Source: Entonaema liquescens
Taxonomy: Eukaryota; Ascomycota; Sordariomycetes; Xylariales; Xylariaceae
Direction: 5' to 3'
Assembly (NCBI GenBank): GCA_902805475.1
Contig: CADCSX010000005.1
Location: forward strand, 1,065,501 to 1,129,500
DNA: 64,000 nucleotides
This document shows, piece by piece, positions 12,785 through 25,300 of this stretch. How positions within the stretch are numbered: position 1 is the first letter of the stretch; the number at the start of each line of letters is the position of its first letter. The notes under the pieces were generated by a model. The model did not search any database. It saw only the letters and a program-made list of their open reading frames with translations, and had not been told where the DNA came from. The position numbers and the translations under genes are program-made.

Positions 12785-12880
12785 GGGCGTGTAACTCAGT
12801 GGTAGAGTGCTCGCTTCGCATCTTGAGTCTTTAGGTGTTAAAATTGCGAGAAGTCCAGGGTTCAACTCCCTGCTCGTCCA
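12785..12880 (+). tRNA. tRNA-Ala (anticodon CGC) with 24-nt intron
   Basis: Acceptor GGGCGTG (12785-12791) pairs with the 3' strand ending CGTCC plus discriminator A at 12880. The third pair is G:U, the Ala identity element G3:U70. Anticodon stem CTCGC (12810-12814) pairs with GCGAG (12846-12850). The mature loop is TTCGCAT, so the anticodon is CGC (codon GCG). A 24-nt intron at 12821-12844 follows the base 3' of the anticodon, the canonical eukaryotic position. T-arm is CAGGG-TTCAACT-CCCTG. One T:T mismatch in the acceptor stem. Confidence 0.85.
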
Positions 12881-15048
12881 TAATAGTTTTGAAATAGTTT
12901 TGCTTGATACCTTTTCTGGTAAAAATTCTTTTTGGTTATTCCGTATGTGGAATGTGTAGCGGCTCAATTTTAACCCCTCCTTCTTCTTTGGCGCGTCCCA
13001 CATGGCAGTGCCCAGCCGCTATTTTTGCACAACATCGCCGATACGAAGGTCCGGGCCAAAAGTTTCGCACATGTCTAAATTCTTGGCATCCTATTCCAAC
13101 GTCTGCCGGTATTTTTGGCACTGTATCAGTCCTATACTAAATAGGGAGCTAATAGTGGCTTATACACTAAAATTAGGTGGTTTATCACTATATTTCCAGG
13201 GAGGCTATCCACTATAATTTAAATAATACCGTACAATCCTTTTTAATTCATACGTAGCTTACCTAAGCTTGAAAAGCTCAGATGTGCGAAACTTTTGTCA
13301 AAACTGGCAGGGTAACCTTTCAAAATATTTCAAAGTAAATGTATGTAATGTATGTAGTACGGAAAGAGTTAAGCTTTTGTCAACCAGGTACCTCTATCTT
13401 CAAAGAAATGCTAATTAGATTGATTTTATAAGCATTATAATTAATTGTATATTAGTGTAACCTCATCTACTAATATGAGAGAGCTTAGCCTTTGTACGTG
13501 TAACTAACTTCTTGTAGATTCTTTAGTTAATTATAATATTATATAATTAGCTTGTCAATTTGCCACGTTTGAGTGTTGTTAACGTAATTTACTTTACTTA
13601 AACTAACATCCAATTAACACAAACGATAAGTGCATGCAAATAAGAGATATATGCTTGTATAAATGACTTTTTCTTATTTCAACCTGCTTTACGTAGTAGC
13701 AACCCAATTTTTGTCTCCAACTTTTACGCCGCTTAGTGTAAGCAACATATCACTTTTTTAAGTAATAAACCATCTGACGTGCCAACATGCTAACCATTTA
13801 GTTGATATTAACTGCGACGATCAAAAGGCCTTATGCCCGACTTTTCAATCTAGCGATTTAATTGGATACTTCATATCCATAGAGATACATTTACATTAAG
13901 ATACGCGACGGCGATAAGTGTGAACTTCTCTTTCGGCTGCTTGAGCCTCAAGCAGACATGAAATGCACACGCGATGGATTAAATAAAAAAACGGATGCTA
14001 CCGCCGCCGTTACATTCCGCATTTCGGCTTTAGTGCTGAAGAATGGGCGCACGAGGCGGCGATTGATTTTATGTACGAAGGGATCGGGAAAGTTACCTCT
14101 TATGCTTCTGGGTTGGATTTTAGGATTCCAATATACAAGGGGAACCAATCAGTTATGCCTATTCAGGTAGTTGGCATTCTAAGCCATGCCCGACTAAGCG
14201 CTAGGATGTGCAGCCTATTAGATTAGAGACGTAATCGTTCTTCTGTAAGATGTAACAACAGCCTACCTTTCGTTACTACCCTCTTATAACCAACCGGCGG
14301 AAAAGGATTTACTCCTACATACATAATCTACCGACACTAACCAACCTTATTTTTGGTCTGCGCCGCTCCGTGTGTGATCGTATCATAATAGCTTGGTTCG
14401 CAGGATCAAGCTGCAGCGGAGAAACCGTTAGCCATACATGTCCAGGTGGATATATACGAGGATATTGCATGATGTAGGATTGATTTTTTTTTGTTAAGCA
14501 CACCGAACCAGTAGCCTACACTACCTAACTAAAGTGATAGAAAATAATTTGAGTTCCTTCAGATAATAATCCCTGATGATGTTGTAGAAACTACTACTCA
14601 CATTTAAGTGACAAAGGTCCGTGCAAAAGTCTTTGCGACTTTGAAGTTTAGAAATAGTATGTAGTAGTAAGCTATGTGACTACATACTATGTGTAAACGG
14701 AAAGGAACCGCACGGTATTACTTTGAATTATCGCGGCTATGTCTCTGTAAATAGGGTGGTCAGCAGCTTAATTCTAGCGTACGGGCCACTATTTACATAG
14801 TTCCCTCTTCATGACGTAGATAATACAGTGTCAGGTTTACCACAAAACGTGGAAATAAGATGCCAAGGAGTTAAACATGCAGGACTTTTGGCCTAGACCT
14901 TGAGGGGTTTGTTGAGTGGTACCTTAACAAATAAAATAAAAGTGATCATTTATGCATTAGATTATTCGTCTCGTAAAAATACATTTTCCATAATACATCC
15001 ATAATACACACACACATACATAGGATTTATTCCCCAATCCGGCCCTTT
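12881..15048. other. Intergenic, no gene seen
   Basis: 2.2 kb without a supported gene. Overlapping short open frames on both strands near 13,950-14,170 show no family match. A 12-bp perfect inverted repeat is at 14,654-14,665 and 14,679-14,690. Confidence 0.5.
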
Positions 15049-16530
15049 TTACACGCGGTCTGAAGCCCACGGATGACTATTGTTGTTATCATCTAAACTC
15101 CCGTCTCTTGCTTTATCTTGGCGCTCCACTGAAATTGTGAATTGCGTCGTCCGAGCGATACCCCACGCGGCTGGTCGCTGCTCATCACCATCCTTGTGCT
15201 GGACCGCCCCGGAATTAAGATCTGTCAAGGATATGTCGGGATGGTCCATGCGATTGTATTCCCCAACCCCGTCAGGGTTCTTGCGTAGCTGCGAGGTGCT
15301 CCATCCGGCAGCATCGAGACTCTTCATACGTGATGTAGATGTGCGGACTGTTGATACTAAGCGACCCAGTAGTCTCGACTCCTTGAACGCTTTCGGGAGG
15401 GTGGGGACGCAAAATACGAGGATTCCAAACGCGAGCTCAGCTAAAGATAGTAAGGACACCTGCGATATGTTGTACGTGAAATCCTGCGAGTTAAGATTGT
15501 GTACGCTTAACCCCAACCGAACGATTGCGCAAATAATCGAACTGCTTCTGATTAGCCTGTGAACTGTATTAGGTAGGTTAATGCGCGTTTGACATACAGA
15601 ATACCGATGGCGTAGACGATGGAAACACCAATCTTTTTCTCTTTTGTTAATTGTAAACCCCAGATGACCTTCTGCGGGGCGAGGAGAATGAAGAGGTCGC
15701 AAAGCACGTTGACGCTGGCTGTTGTCAAGTCCAGCGGGTTGCGATCGAAACATCTACCCGGAATGGTCTTATCCCAAATTCTCTCAAACGGGATGCAGCT
15801 GAGATTGCCGGCGATCTCAGAGGAGAAATAGAAAAGGAAGTTGAACAAGAGAATCCCATAGCAGGTCCACTAAGTTGAACATCATAAGTTAGTGATGCTC
15901 AAGAAAGTAGAGACTTGGGATACTAACGAAAAACATGCCACGAGTCCCGCGCGGGATGAACATTTGAACCCAGTCTATTAAGATGGCCGTTTTCAGTAGA
16001 ATCAGTACGATCGCGTAGAAGTTGACAGCAATTTGAATAGTCTTTTTCCTGTTAGTGTCGTATGAATCGCAAGGGTTAGACGATGGTTAGACTTACATAG
16101 ACAAGCCCATTCAGGTCACGGACTATAATATTCCATTGGTGCACAAACATTCCGGTCGTGTCGGCGAATCGATAAACGCAGTAGCAGTAACCAATGAAGG
16201 CGCACTGTATATATATCAAAGTTAAGCAAAGCGCATTTAATAGTTAACTTGGCAAAGAGGGGGGTGACTTACGTATGAGAGAAAACCGATACCATCTTGA
16301 ATCCTAAAGTCCTTTACAATCCAAAGCTTCACATAAGCGCGAAGGAAAATTGAAATTGTCACTATGACCAAGGCAATTGTCGTGATAGTCAGCGCAAGTG
16401 CGTTCATGTTCGGCGGATTCTCAAAATTTGGTATGATATCTTCGCTGGGTGGAGCCATCGCTGGACCATTGAGAATGGCCTGCTGCTGCTCTGGCGGCAT
16501 AAGGTATAAGGGATCCAAAGACGACGACAT
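15049..16530 (-). CDS. 7-TM rhodopsin-domain (Pth11/SAT4-like) membrane protein
   Basis: Fungal integral membrane protein of the rhodopsin-domain family often annotated as Pth11-like receptors, located at the plasma membrane. Ligand unknown. Five exons: 16530-16273, 16204-16097, 16041-15928, 15869-15598 and 15556-15049, joining to 419 aa. The N-terminus has a short extracellular segment, then hydrophobic helices starting near residue 45. A loop C-x(15)-C pair lies in the middle (NLSCIPFERIWD, then GRCFDRNP), and the tail is about 120 aa, hydrophilic and Ser/Thr-rich. Exon 3 uses the acceptor AAAAAG because the first AG sits only 2 nt after the CTAAC branch point. The exon 4/5 intron is just 41 nt. 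It is divergent from the monooxygenase gene, so the two may share a promoter region of about 590 bp. Confidence 0.85.
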
Positions 16531-17120
16531 GGTACGTTTTCTCGATAGGTTGGCCGATTTTCTTTGCGAAAAGGGTGATCAAGAAAAAAAGGTATTACGG
16601 TAGATATCAAATAGTCTGACATTGTCCCCTCTTTTCAAATACTTCTGGGTATCAAGGCTATGTTATGTTATGTTTGGTACAGCTTATTAATTTTTTTCTT
16701 TAGGAGGCCCAGTTGGGAATGTGGGAGGGTAGCCTTGTTACGTTAGGATAGGGTAGTATTCAATGGAGTTGCACTACAGGATTCACTTTGCAGCAATACT
16801 CCAATATAATACGTCCATTGTCTCAATGGGCTGACACCATCTAATGGTTAGGTATTCCCAAATCCCACATGTTCCACTCAGCCTACCCTGGGGTATAGAG
16901 ATGGTAATCTACCCGGCTCAAAGGTAACATAGCCACCATATACATGTGATTTTTTAGATTTGAGGTACCTTAATTTAGGTACTTCATGTTGGTAGTTGTC
17001 TTTAAGCCAAGACCCGTTAAAACCTCCCTGAAAGAAGAGTTGCCATTTCAACTTTTAATTTACCTACCTAACTCACATCTAAGTGTAAATCTTCACAAGC
17101 AAGTCCTCAAGTTATCGAAG
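16531..17120. promoter_or_regulatory. Divergent promoter region, 7-TM gene and monooxygenase
   Basis: About 590 bp between two divergent starts. An in-frame ATG at 16986 lies upstream of the monooxygenase but would add 45 residues unlike the family. I treat it as leader. Confidence 0.4.
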
Positions 17121-18636
17121 ATGGCGCAGTCTAAGATAGATTCTTCTGACACCGAGGTTCTCGATGTTCTCATCGTGGGAGCAGGAATCTCTGGAATCAA
17201 TTGCGCGTATCGCTTACAAACCGAGCTTCCTCACGTTAAGTTTACTATCCTAGAAGGCCGCGATCAAATTGGTGGCACCTGGGATCTATACCGTTACCCA
17301 GGCGTTCGCAACGACTCATACATCTATTCTATAGCTTTCCCATGGCACCCATTACCCTTCAACAACCCGATCGCTACGGGGGAGCAGATCATGGACTACA
17401 TCTCGGATGCTGTGTCCACATATCATCTAGACAAGTATATGCAGTTCCGTCATAACGTCTTGTCGGCGAATTATTCCACAACCACCAAATATTGGGATAT
17501 TTCCGCCGTGCATGATAACGTACCTAAGAACTTCCGCGCTCGTTGGCTTATCCTGGGAACGGGATACTTCGATTATAGCGATATTTTTCATGCGCAAATA
17601 CCTGGCATAGAAAACTTCAAAGGTAAGAACAGCCAATATAGGTATTACAAGTGTCGATTTTTAACAGCCTATAGGAGACGTCGTTCATCCGCAATTTTGG
17701 CCGCCGGAGTTGGATTGGAGCGATAAGAAAATCGCCATCATTGGGAGTGGTGCTTCGGCTATTAGTGTGCTACCAGCGCTCACGGAGAAGGCAGCCGAAG
17801 TTACAATGATTCAGCGAAGTCCTACATATATAACTCCAACTCCCAATGATTCGGCATGGCTTCACCGCTATTTCCCTCGGTCTGTTGTCGACGTATACCG
17901 ACGCATACGTTACCTTCTTTCACCTTACCTGATAGTTCTTCTTTGTCAATACTTCCCCAACTTTGTTAGGGAAGTGTTCCGCAAGGATGCGACAAAGCAC
18001 CTTCCAGAGGGGTTCGACCATGACAAGCATTTCAAGCCGAGGTACAATCCTTGGGAGCAACGGATTTGTGTCGACCCGGATGGCGTCTTCTTCAAATCCT
18101 TTGGTCTACCGCATGTACACCTCGTCACCGCCGAGATCGATCAAGTAACAGAAAACCAGCTCAAGCTGCGCGATGGCGAAACTGTAGACGCTGATATCAT
18201 CGTCAAAGCAACCGGTCTCAAGATGATGATGGGAGGAAAGGTCGATATTCGAGTTGATAACGAGCCCATATCGTGGCGCAAGCGTTATGTCTGGAATGGC
18301 TGCATGCTGGACTCCGTGCCGAATCTGATGTTCATGTTCGGGTACTCGAATCATGCCTGGACTATCGGAGCTGACAATACGGCTTTCGTTCTGACACGAC
18401 TCTTGAAGCACACGGAGAAAAAAGCAATAAAGTCTGCGACACCTAAGATATCAAAGGATGCAGCGACGGGCACACAGCGTCTGTGGAAGCTGGACGCCAC
18501 ATACGTGCTGGCAGCGGAGGATGAACTGCCTGTCTATGGCATGGCGGGTAATTGGAGGCCGAGGAACCGCCCGCCCATTGACTATGTGCATGCGCGATGG
18601 GGAAACTTTACAGATGGATTGGAGTTTTCGTCCTGA
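17121..18636 (+). CDS. Baeyer-Villiger-type FAD/NADPH monooxygenase
   Basis: Class B flavoprotein monooxygenase. Family members insert one oxygen from O2 beside a ketone using FAD and NADPH. Two exons (17121-17622 and 17675-18636) give 487 aa. FAD-binding GAGISG is at residues 20-25, with the EGRDQIGGTWDLYRYPG segment after it. The fingerprint F-x-G-x3-H-x3-W-P is complete across the intron (F166, G168, H172, W176). The second Rossmann motif IIGSGASA follows directly; its last Gly is replaced by Ala, as in many members. Start chosen at 17121: good A at -3 and a normal N-terminus. Lies 730 bp before the PKS on the same strand, so it is a likely tailoring enzyme (inference). N-hydroxylating relatives share parts of these motifs, so the exact reaction is open. 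Confidence 0.88.
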
Positions 18637-19368
18637 ACTTATCATGGCAAGCTCGGAGTAATAGTGGACTTGACGTAGGGTTCGTGTATATTTTCTCTCT
18701 CTAAGTACCCGAGGTGCCTGTCTCGAAATGTAGCAATGAGGTGTATATAATAATGTATCTTAGTTTACCAGTTTGAATATCATATAGTATCTGCAGTTGT
18801 GACATAGGCGGGCATCTTCTGCATCGATCCTTTTGCAACGTCGGTGGATTTTCCGACTCTTTGGTTCCATCACCTATTCCTATTCTGAGACCCTGCAAGA
18901 CGACTTGTGGTAGTTTTCTGGGTTTTCTAAGCTTACCACGGTAGTTCGGATAGTATCCGTTTATGTTGGTGTTGGTCATCCTGGAATAAGACTGCATCTA
19001 AGCTGCAACCATTAAACCGTTTAGTTCTGTCTACCCACGTATTGTAACCCTTCTACGGCCAGGTGATCGTCTCCCCCTGCATAACCTACTTGGGACCCTC
19101 TCGGCAATGACCCTGGCAAATGCGCCGAAGGATTCTATTTTTTTTTTTTTAGCGATCTCTTTTATTGAATACTACTCGCAACGCTATATTCAATTAGGAA
19201 TACAACATCTATAGAGAGTTACATAAACGGTGTTCTTGTTAGTCTAAGTCTGCTATGGCTCTTGGTATCCGGAGTATAAGACTAGGCGAAAAGCCGGCAA
19301 CTTCTAATATGAGTATTGTAAACACAATTTGAATTTTGATATCCCATTCCATAAATCTGGCCTCCATC
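18637..19368. other. Intergenic, monooxygenase 3' flank and PKS promoter
   Basis: About 730 bp. A T-run (19138-19151) precedes the PKS start by about 220 bp. No gene, and no cluster-specific operator I can support. Confidence 0.45.
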
Positions 19369-22300
19369 ATGTCTACTCCACATGTGACGACGGCCAACGG
19401 GTCTTCGCGTGAGCCCGAGCCTATAGCAGTGATCGGAATGGGTATGATCTCTAGTAACTTAGAAAATGCTTAGGCCCATACTAATTATTCCCGACATAGG
19501 CTGCCGAATGCCGGGGAATGTTCGAAGTCCTTCAGACTTTTGGAATCTTTTGATATCCCGGGGTATCGCCAACACTCAGAAGGTCCCGCCGTCTCGTTTC
19601 AATATCGATGCATACCTGCACCCAAGTAACGAGCGCCCTGGAAGCTTCAATGTACCAGGAGGCTACTTCATTGAAGGGGATCCCTTCGACTTCAACCCGG
19701 GGATGTTCAATATATCTCCCGTCGAAGCTTTGTGGATGGATCCCCAGCAACGACTATTATTAGAGGTCGTATACGAGGCCCTTGAGAGTAGCGGAACTCC
19801 CCTAGATAAGGCATCGGGTCAAAGGACCGGATGCTTCATAGGGTCATTTACATTCGACTTTCAGCAGTCTATAGCAAAGGAGCCCGACTTTTTACATGCT
19901 TATTTCGCCATGGGAGCCGACCCTGGCCTCCTCGGTAACCGCGTTAGTTACGTCTACAATCTGACAGGACCAAGGTAAGGCAACTTTTCTAATAATATAA
20001 TTCAAGATGCAGAAGATCTAAACCCATTCTAGTCTCACTGTCAATACGGCGTGTTCCTCGTCGTTATATGCTTTAGATTTAGCATGTAAATCCATGTCCG
20101 CTGGCGAATGCGATAGTGCCATCGTAGGCGGCACTAACCTCATACTCGATGTCTGCCAACAAATGTGCATCGCTAACATGGGAGTCCTTTCATCAACGAA
20201 TACGTGCCACACATTCGACGCCTCTGCTGATGGTTACGGGAGAGCCGAGGGTGTGGGCGCTCTCTATCTCAAGCCTCTGAGTGCTGCAATCCGGGATGGC
20301 GACCCCGTACGTGCTGTAATTCGATCTACTGCAAGTGGCAGGTAAGTATTGTCTGAACTTGGGTTCCTCAAGGGTAATATTAACAACCTCACAGCAGCGG
20401 AAGGTGTAAGGACGGCTTAGCACACCCTAGTGTCGAGGGACAGGTAGAGATAATCAGGACAGCATATCAGCTGGCGGGTCTATCGCCTGAAGATACCACC
20501 TATGTTGAATGCCACGGCACAGGAACACCAATTGGTGATCCAATAGAAGTAAAGGCTGTTCACGACGCAATAGGCAGAGAGTTGTCAAAGTCAGATCCAA
20601 TTCTCATCGGGAGTGTAAGTTTTGGCCCCTCCCCTTAACCCCACCAACCGACTCTATCGTGAATGTCTAGATACTTCATACTGAGAAACTGCGTCTTAGG
20701 TCAAGCCAAACATAGGCCACAGCGAGGCGGCGAGCAGTATGGCGACCCTAATCAAAACAATAATGGCTCTGGAAAATGGCCTTATCCCCCCAACGGCAGG
20801 GATTACTCAATTGAATCCAGATAGTATGTTAGCCCCTCATATGTTTTCCCCTCCATTTCAGGGATGAAGGTCAAGGTTACCGGGATCTTGATATCCTAGG
20901 CATAATATGCTTTCTGACAGTCCATTCATGTTTCTAGTTCCTTGGGAAGATTTCAATGTGCGAGTCGCTACAGAGCCCACTCCATTTCCCGCGTCAAAGC
21001 CCCTTCGACGTATCAGTGTGAATGCCTTCGGCTACGGGGGTACGAATGCGCATGCCATCCTGGAAAGTGCGGATTCGATGGCCCCGGGATACCGGACTCA
21101 TAAGAGTATAAATCAGGCGTTGACCAATGGGCTCGTTAATGGCCATTCAGACGATGAGCGCGCACATCTCCTCGTATTTTCTGCGCACGATGAATCGACA
21201 TTGAGGAATAATCTCACCAATTACTCGGCTCGCTGCAATGACCGTAATCTTATAGATCTAGCATACACCCTTGGAGTCCGGCGGACGAAGTTCTCCCATC
21301 GAACATTCGCAATTGCTCGCAAGGGGAGCCTCGAATCAGATATTTCAGCTGTTTCTGTCAATATTGCCGAAGCCCCGTCGGCACCAGCTGTAGCTGCCTA
21401 CGTATTCACAGGTATAAATCACCATAGCATACTCTTTAAGGACTACAATGCTGATATTTTTGAACTTGGTAGGGCAAGGTGCGCAATGGCCACGGATGGG
21501 AGCCTCATTGATTGAGGCTTTTCCATCTGTGTTACAGACGATTCAACGTCTTGACAGACACTTGAGCACCTTGGCGAAACCGCCGACCTGGAAACTCGAA
21601 GCAGTTATAACAGCTCCCGATGAGGAGAGCGTTATCAATGAGCCCGAGTTCTCTCAGCCTACTTGCACAGCCGTGCAAATCGCTATAGTTGACTTATTAA
21701 ATAGTTGGGGCCTCAGACCGGCGGCTACCATCGGGCACTCCTCCGGTAGGTCTACCTCACTTCCGACACTTACCCCTATATCTATTTATTAACTCGTAAT
21801 AGGTGAAATAGCAGCGGCCTATGCTGCTGGACTTATATCTGCCGAAAGTGCAATTGCTGCGGCTTACTATCGCGGAAAAGCGGTCACTTCCTGTACGATG
21901 GATGGTGCTATGATGGCAGTTGGACTGAGCGCAAATAGCGCAAAAGAGTACATTCAAAAAGCCTCCTTGGAAGGCAAAGTGAGCATAGCATGTCACAATT
22001 CACCCGGAAATACTACTTTAAGTGGCGACCGAGACGCGCTTGAGCAACTAAAGCAGAGCCTTGATACCGAGGGTATCTTTAATCGTATACTTCAAACAGG
22101 AGGAAATGCTTACCATTCGCACCACATGAAGGGTATTACCCCTATCTATGGCGAGTATCTTGGCGCGGAGCCGTCACCGTCAACAAACTCGGATCTGAAG
22201 TGCTCTATGTTTTCTACTGTACAAGGAAGGGAGCTTACTGGAAAAGACGGGAACACCCCAGACTCATGGAATTCTTACTGGGTTGATAACCTTGGCAGCC

Positions 22301-25300
22301 CTGTATTGTTCCGTCAAGGTGTTCAGCTTCTACTAAATACCAAGCCCGAAATCAACACTCTTATCGAAGTAGGGCCCCATTCGGCTCTTCAAGGTCCGCT
22401 GAAGGAAATATGCCAATCAGCAAATCGACCGCAAATCACGTACCTGCCATCACTAAAGAGGAAGCAGCCTGATGTAGACCAGCTACTTCGACTCGGCGGA
22501 AACCTTTGGTTGAACGATGCGGATATCGATATACGCCAAGTGACCGGCGTCGAAAGACTAACAAAGAGTGGCACTGTTGAAACAGAGACAGGTGTGCTTT
22601 TAGTCGACCTGCCTGTTTACGACTGGGAGCGTACAAGATATCGAGCGGAACCTCGATTCAGCAAAGAGAGACGCGAGGCCGCAGATCCCCGCCACGACCT
22701 TCTTGGCCGGAAGATTGTTGGAACATCCAGTCTCGAGCCGATTTGGCGAAATATCCTACGACAGCGAGATGTGCCCTGGTTAGCCCATCATTCCATAGCT
22801 GGAGAGATCCTATTACCTGGCACAGCTTATATAGCACTTGCTGTCGAAGCCATCACACAATTGAGCGCGCAGCAAGAGCCGCCAGTGGCTGTTGAAAGTT
22901 ATACGCTACGCGATGTCGTTATTCATACCGCAACTGTTATTCCGGACGACGACGACGGTACGGAAACGATGTTCCGCTTGCAGCCGGTGGAGAAGAGGTC
23001 TAAGACTTCTCAGTGGTATCAGTTCACCGCTTCATGTAACACATACGGGACCTGGAAGACTACCGCAGAGGGGCGCATCTGTGTAAACCTCAAGGAGCAC
23101 GAATCCCGGGCTTTACAGAAAACTCCTTCAGGGCCGAGTATCATACGAACCGAATACAGCGATTGGCTCGCGAAACTCCACACACTCGGTATAAATCTAG
23201 GGTCAACATTTCATCACATCCATGACGTCTACGTAGATACTGAAACTTCCACCGTCCGTGGAGGCATAGACATCTCTCAAGAATGCGGTCTGATGGAGGC
23301 CGAGTCGCGCTATGTATTGCACCCAGGTGTGATTGATGCGTGTCTACAGCCATACCATATCTCCCGCCATTGGGGCCGGATTGAGGAGATGCGCTACGGT
23401 ATGGTACCTACACACTTTGAAGAAGTGACCATAGTTACGCCATCAGAAGAGAGTCTGGCCAATCTATGCTCTTTCCGTTGCGAAGTTCAGCAACGAGGCA
23501 TTCGGGCATGTTTGTCGGATTCACAAATATTTGCGCACGATGGCTCCCTGCTCGTTGATATTTCGGGCTGTAGGACCGTCCAATACCACGGCACTCTTTC
23601 CGATCAAATGCATAAGGATCTACAGCGCGACTTATACACTCAGACCGACTGGAAAATTGATCCCGAGTATCTGAGATGGGCAAACGATGCTGGACTCTTC
23701 ACGCAGAATTCTTTGGCCACTATTATCGACACGTTCCTTCATAAAGACATAACTACGAAGATATTATGTCTTGACCATAACCTTGTGTCATCCATCCTGG
23801 CTCTGCAACCTACTGCGGCCCTCACAGTCTTGGGTCCAGTTCCAAAAGACACACTAGCCGCTCAGTATGTTGATGACGAGAGAATAGTGTCCGCCGAGAA
23901 GGAAACCTTGCTGCGCGATGCTAAGAAATCTGGTGGGGGCTTTAGCCTTGTTGTTGGTGATCTCATAGATCAAGCTGATACGTCGTTCCTGGAGCAAATT
24001 CGTGAACTCGTTACCCCCGACGGCCATCTACTATTCAACATTGGCAGTGAGAATAAGTCTACAGAAGAATGGGATCGCGCTCTAAGAGAGGCGCAGTTTT
24101 CAGGCGTCGAGTTCACGTCGCCCGATGGCGCATTGATCACGACCGCAGTGGAGTCGACACCCAAAGTCAACGGGGTCCATGCAAATGGAAACCTTGTACT
24201 TGTCTATCGCGACGCTCCCACTTCTCTGCACTCGGTGGTATCCGATAAGTTTTCCAACGAGGGCTGGAATGTTCGCTCACAATCCATAACATCCCTCGAT
24301 ATCCAACCACAGGAACGAGTGATTCTACTAGCCGATGCGGAAGGCCCTTTCCTCGCTGAAATAAACGAGGCCCAATTGAAGGGTTTGATACATCTAAGCC
24401 AGACCGCGTCAGTAATCAATTGGGTATCCTGCGGTGGCCTTCTATCGGGAGATAAGCCGGAGTTTGCTATGACAGAAGGTGCAGCGAGAGTCATTCGCAA
24501 CGAGAGGGAGTCTCTAGATCTCGTCACGATCGATTTCGACGTAGAAACTACCCCTGAGACCCGGGTAGCTGACCTGCTAGCCGATATTGTAAAGCGACAG
24601 AACAGCCATGGTCAAAACGGAGAGACGGAATACTATGTTAAAGGTGGTGTGGCCTATATCAACCGCCTCGTCTCGTGTCGAGATATCAATCGAGAATTTG
24701 TCCCTGACTCAGGGGAGACGACAACTTTACCTCAAAAAGACCTTCCTGAAGTCTGTGGTCGATTTAACCACGGGAAGCTTGAGTTCTATCGTGATACGGA
24801 GCGTCTCACGAAGCCTCTGGAAGATAACGAGGTAGAGGTTCATGTGGAAGCGTTAGGTATAACTGCCTTAGATGGTACCGACGATTCGGAATTTTTGAAC
24901 CACCAAATTGCTGGCACAGTAACTCGTGTCGGCTCGGCGGTTGCTAGTCCCAAAGTATCTACTCCCGTATTTGGGTTTTCCCCAAATCATCTGGCAACAT
25001 TCCAGCGAACACCTTCTGCTCTTTTACAAACGATACCTCAAGGGCTTTCCTTGTCGGAGGCTGCGTCACTTCCCTCTCCTTTTACCACGGCCTTGTATGG
25101 CCTCGAAGACTTGGCAAGGATAGAGCAAGGCGAGACTATCGTCCTTGTTGACAATATAGGCGACGTTTTACTGGCGGCGATACAGCTTGGTCAAATCCAC
25201 GAAGCGAATATCATCGTAGTCACTTCGTCATCCGATTCGCAGGAGCTGCTACTCACCAAGGGGGGATTGTCTCCTGCTCAGATCGTCGATAGTCGTAAAG

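Noticed and set aside
16986..17120. Upstream in-frame ATG for the monooxygenase
   Set aside because: Would add 45 residues unlike the family's N-terminus. The ATG at 17121 has better context and places the FAD motif at residue 20, as usual.
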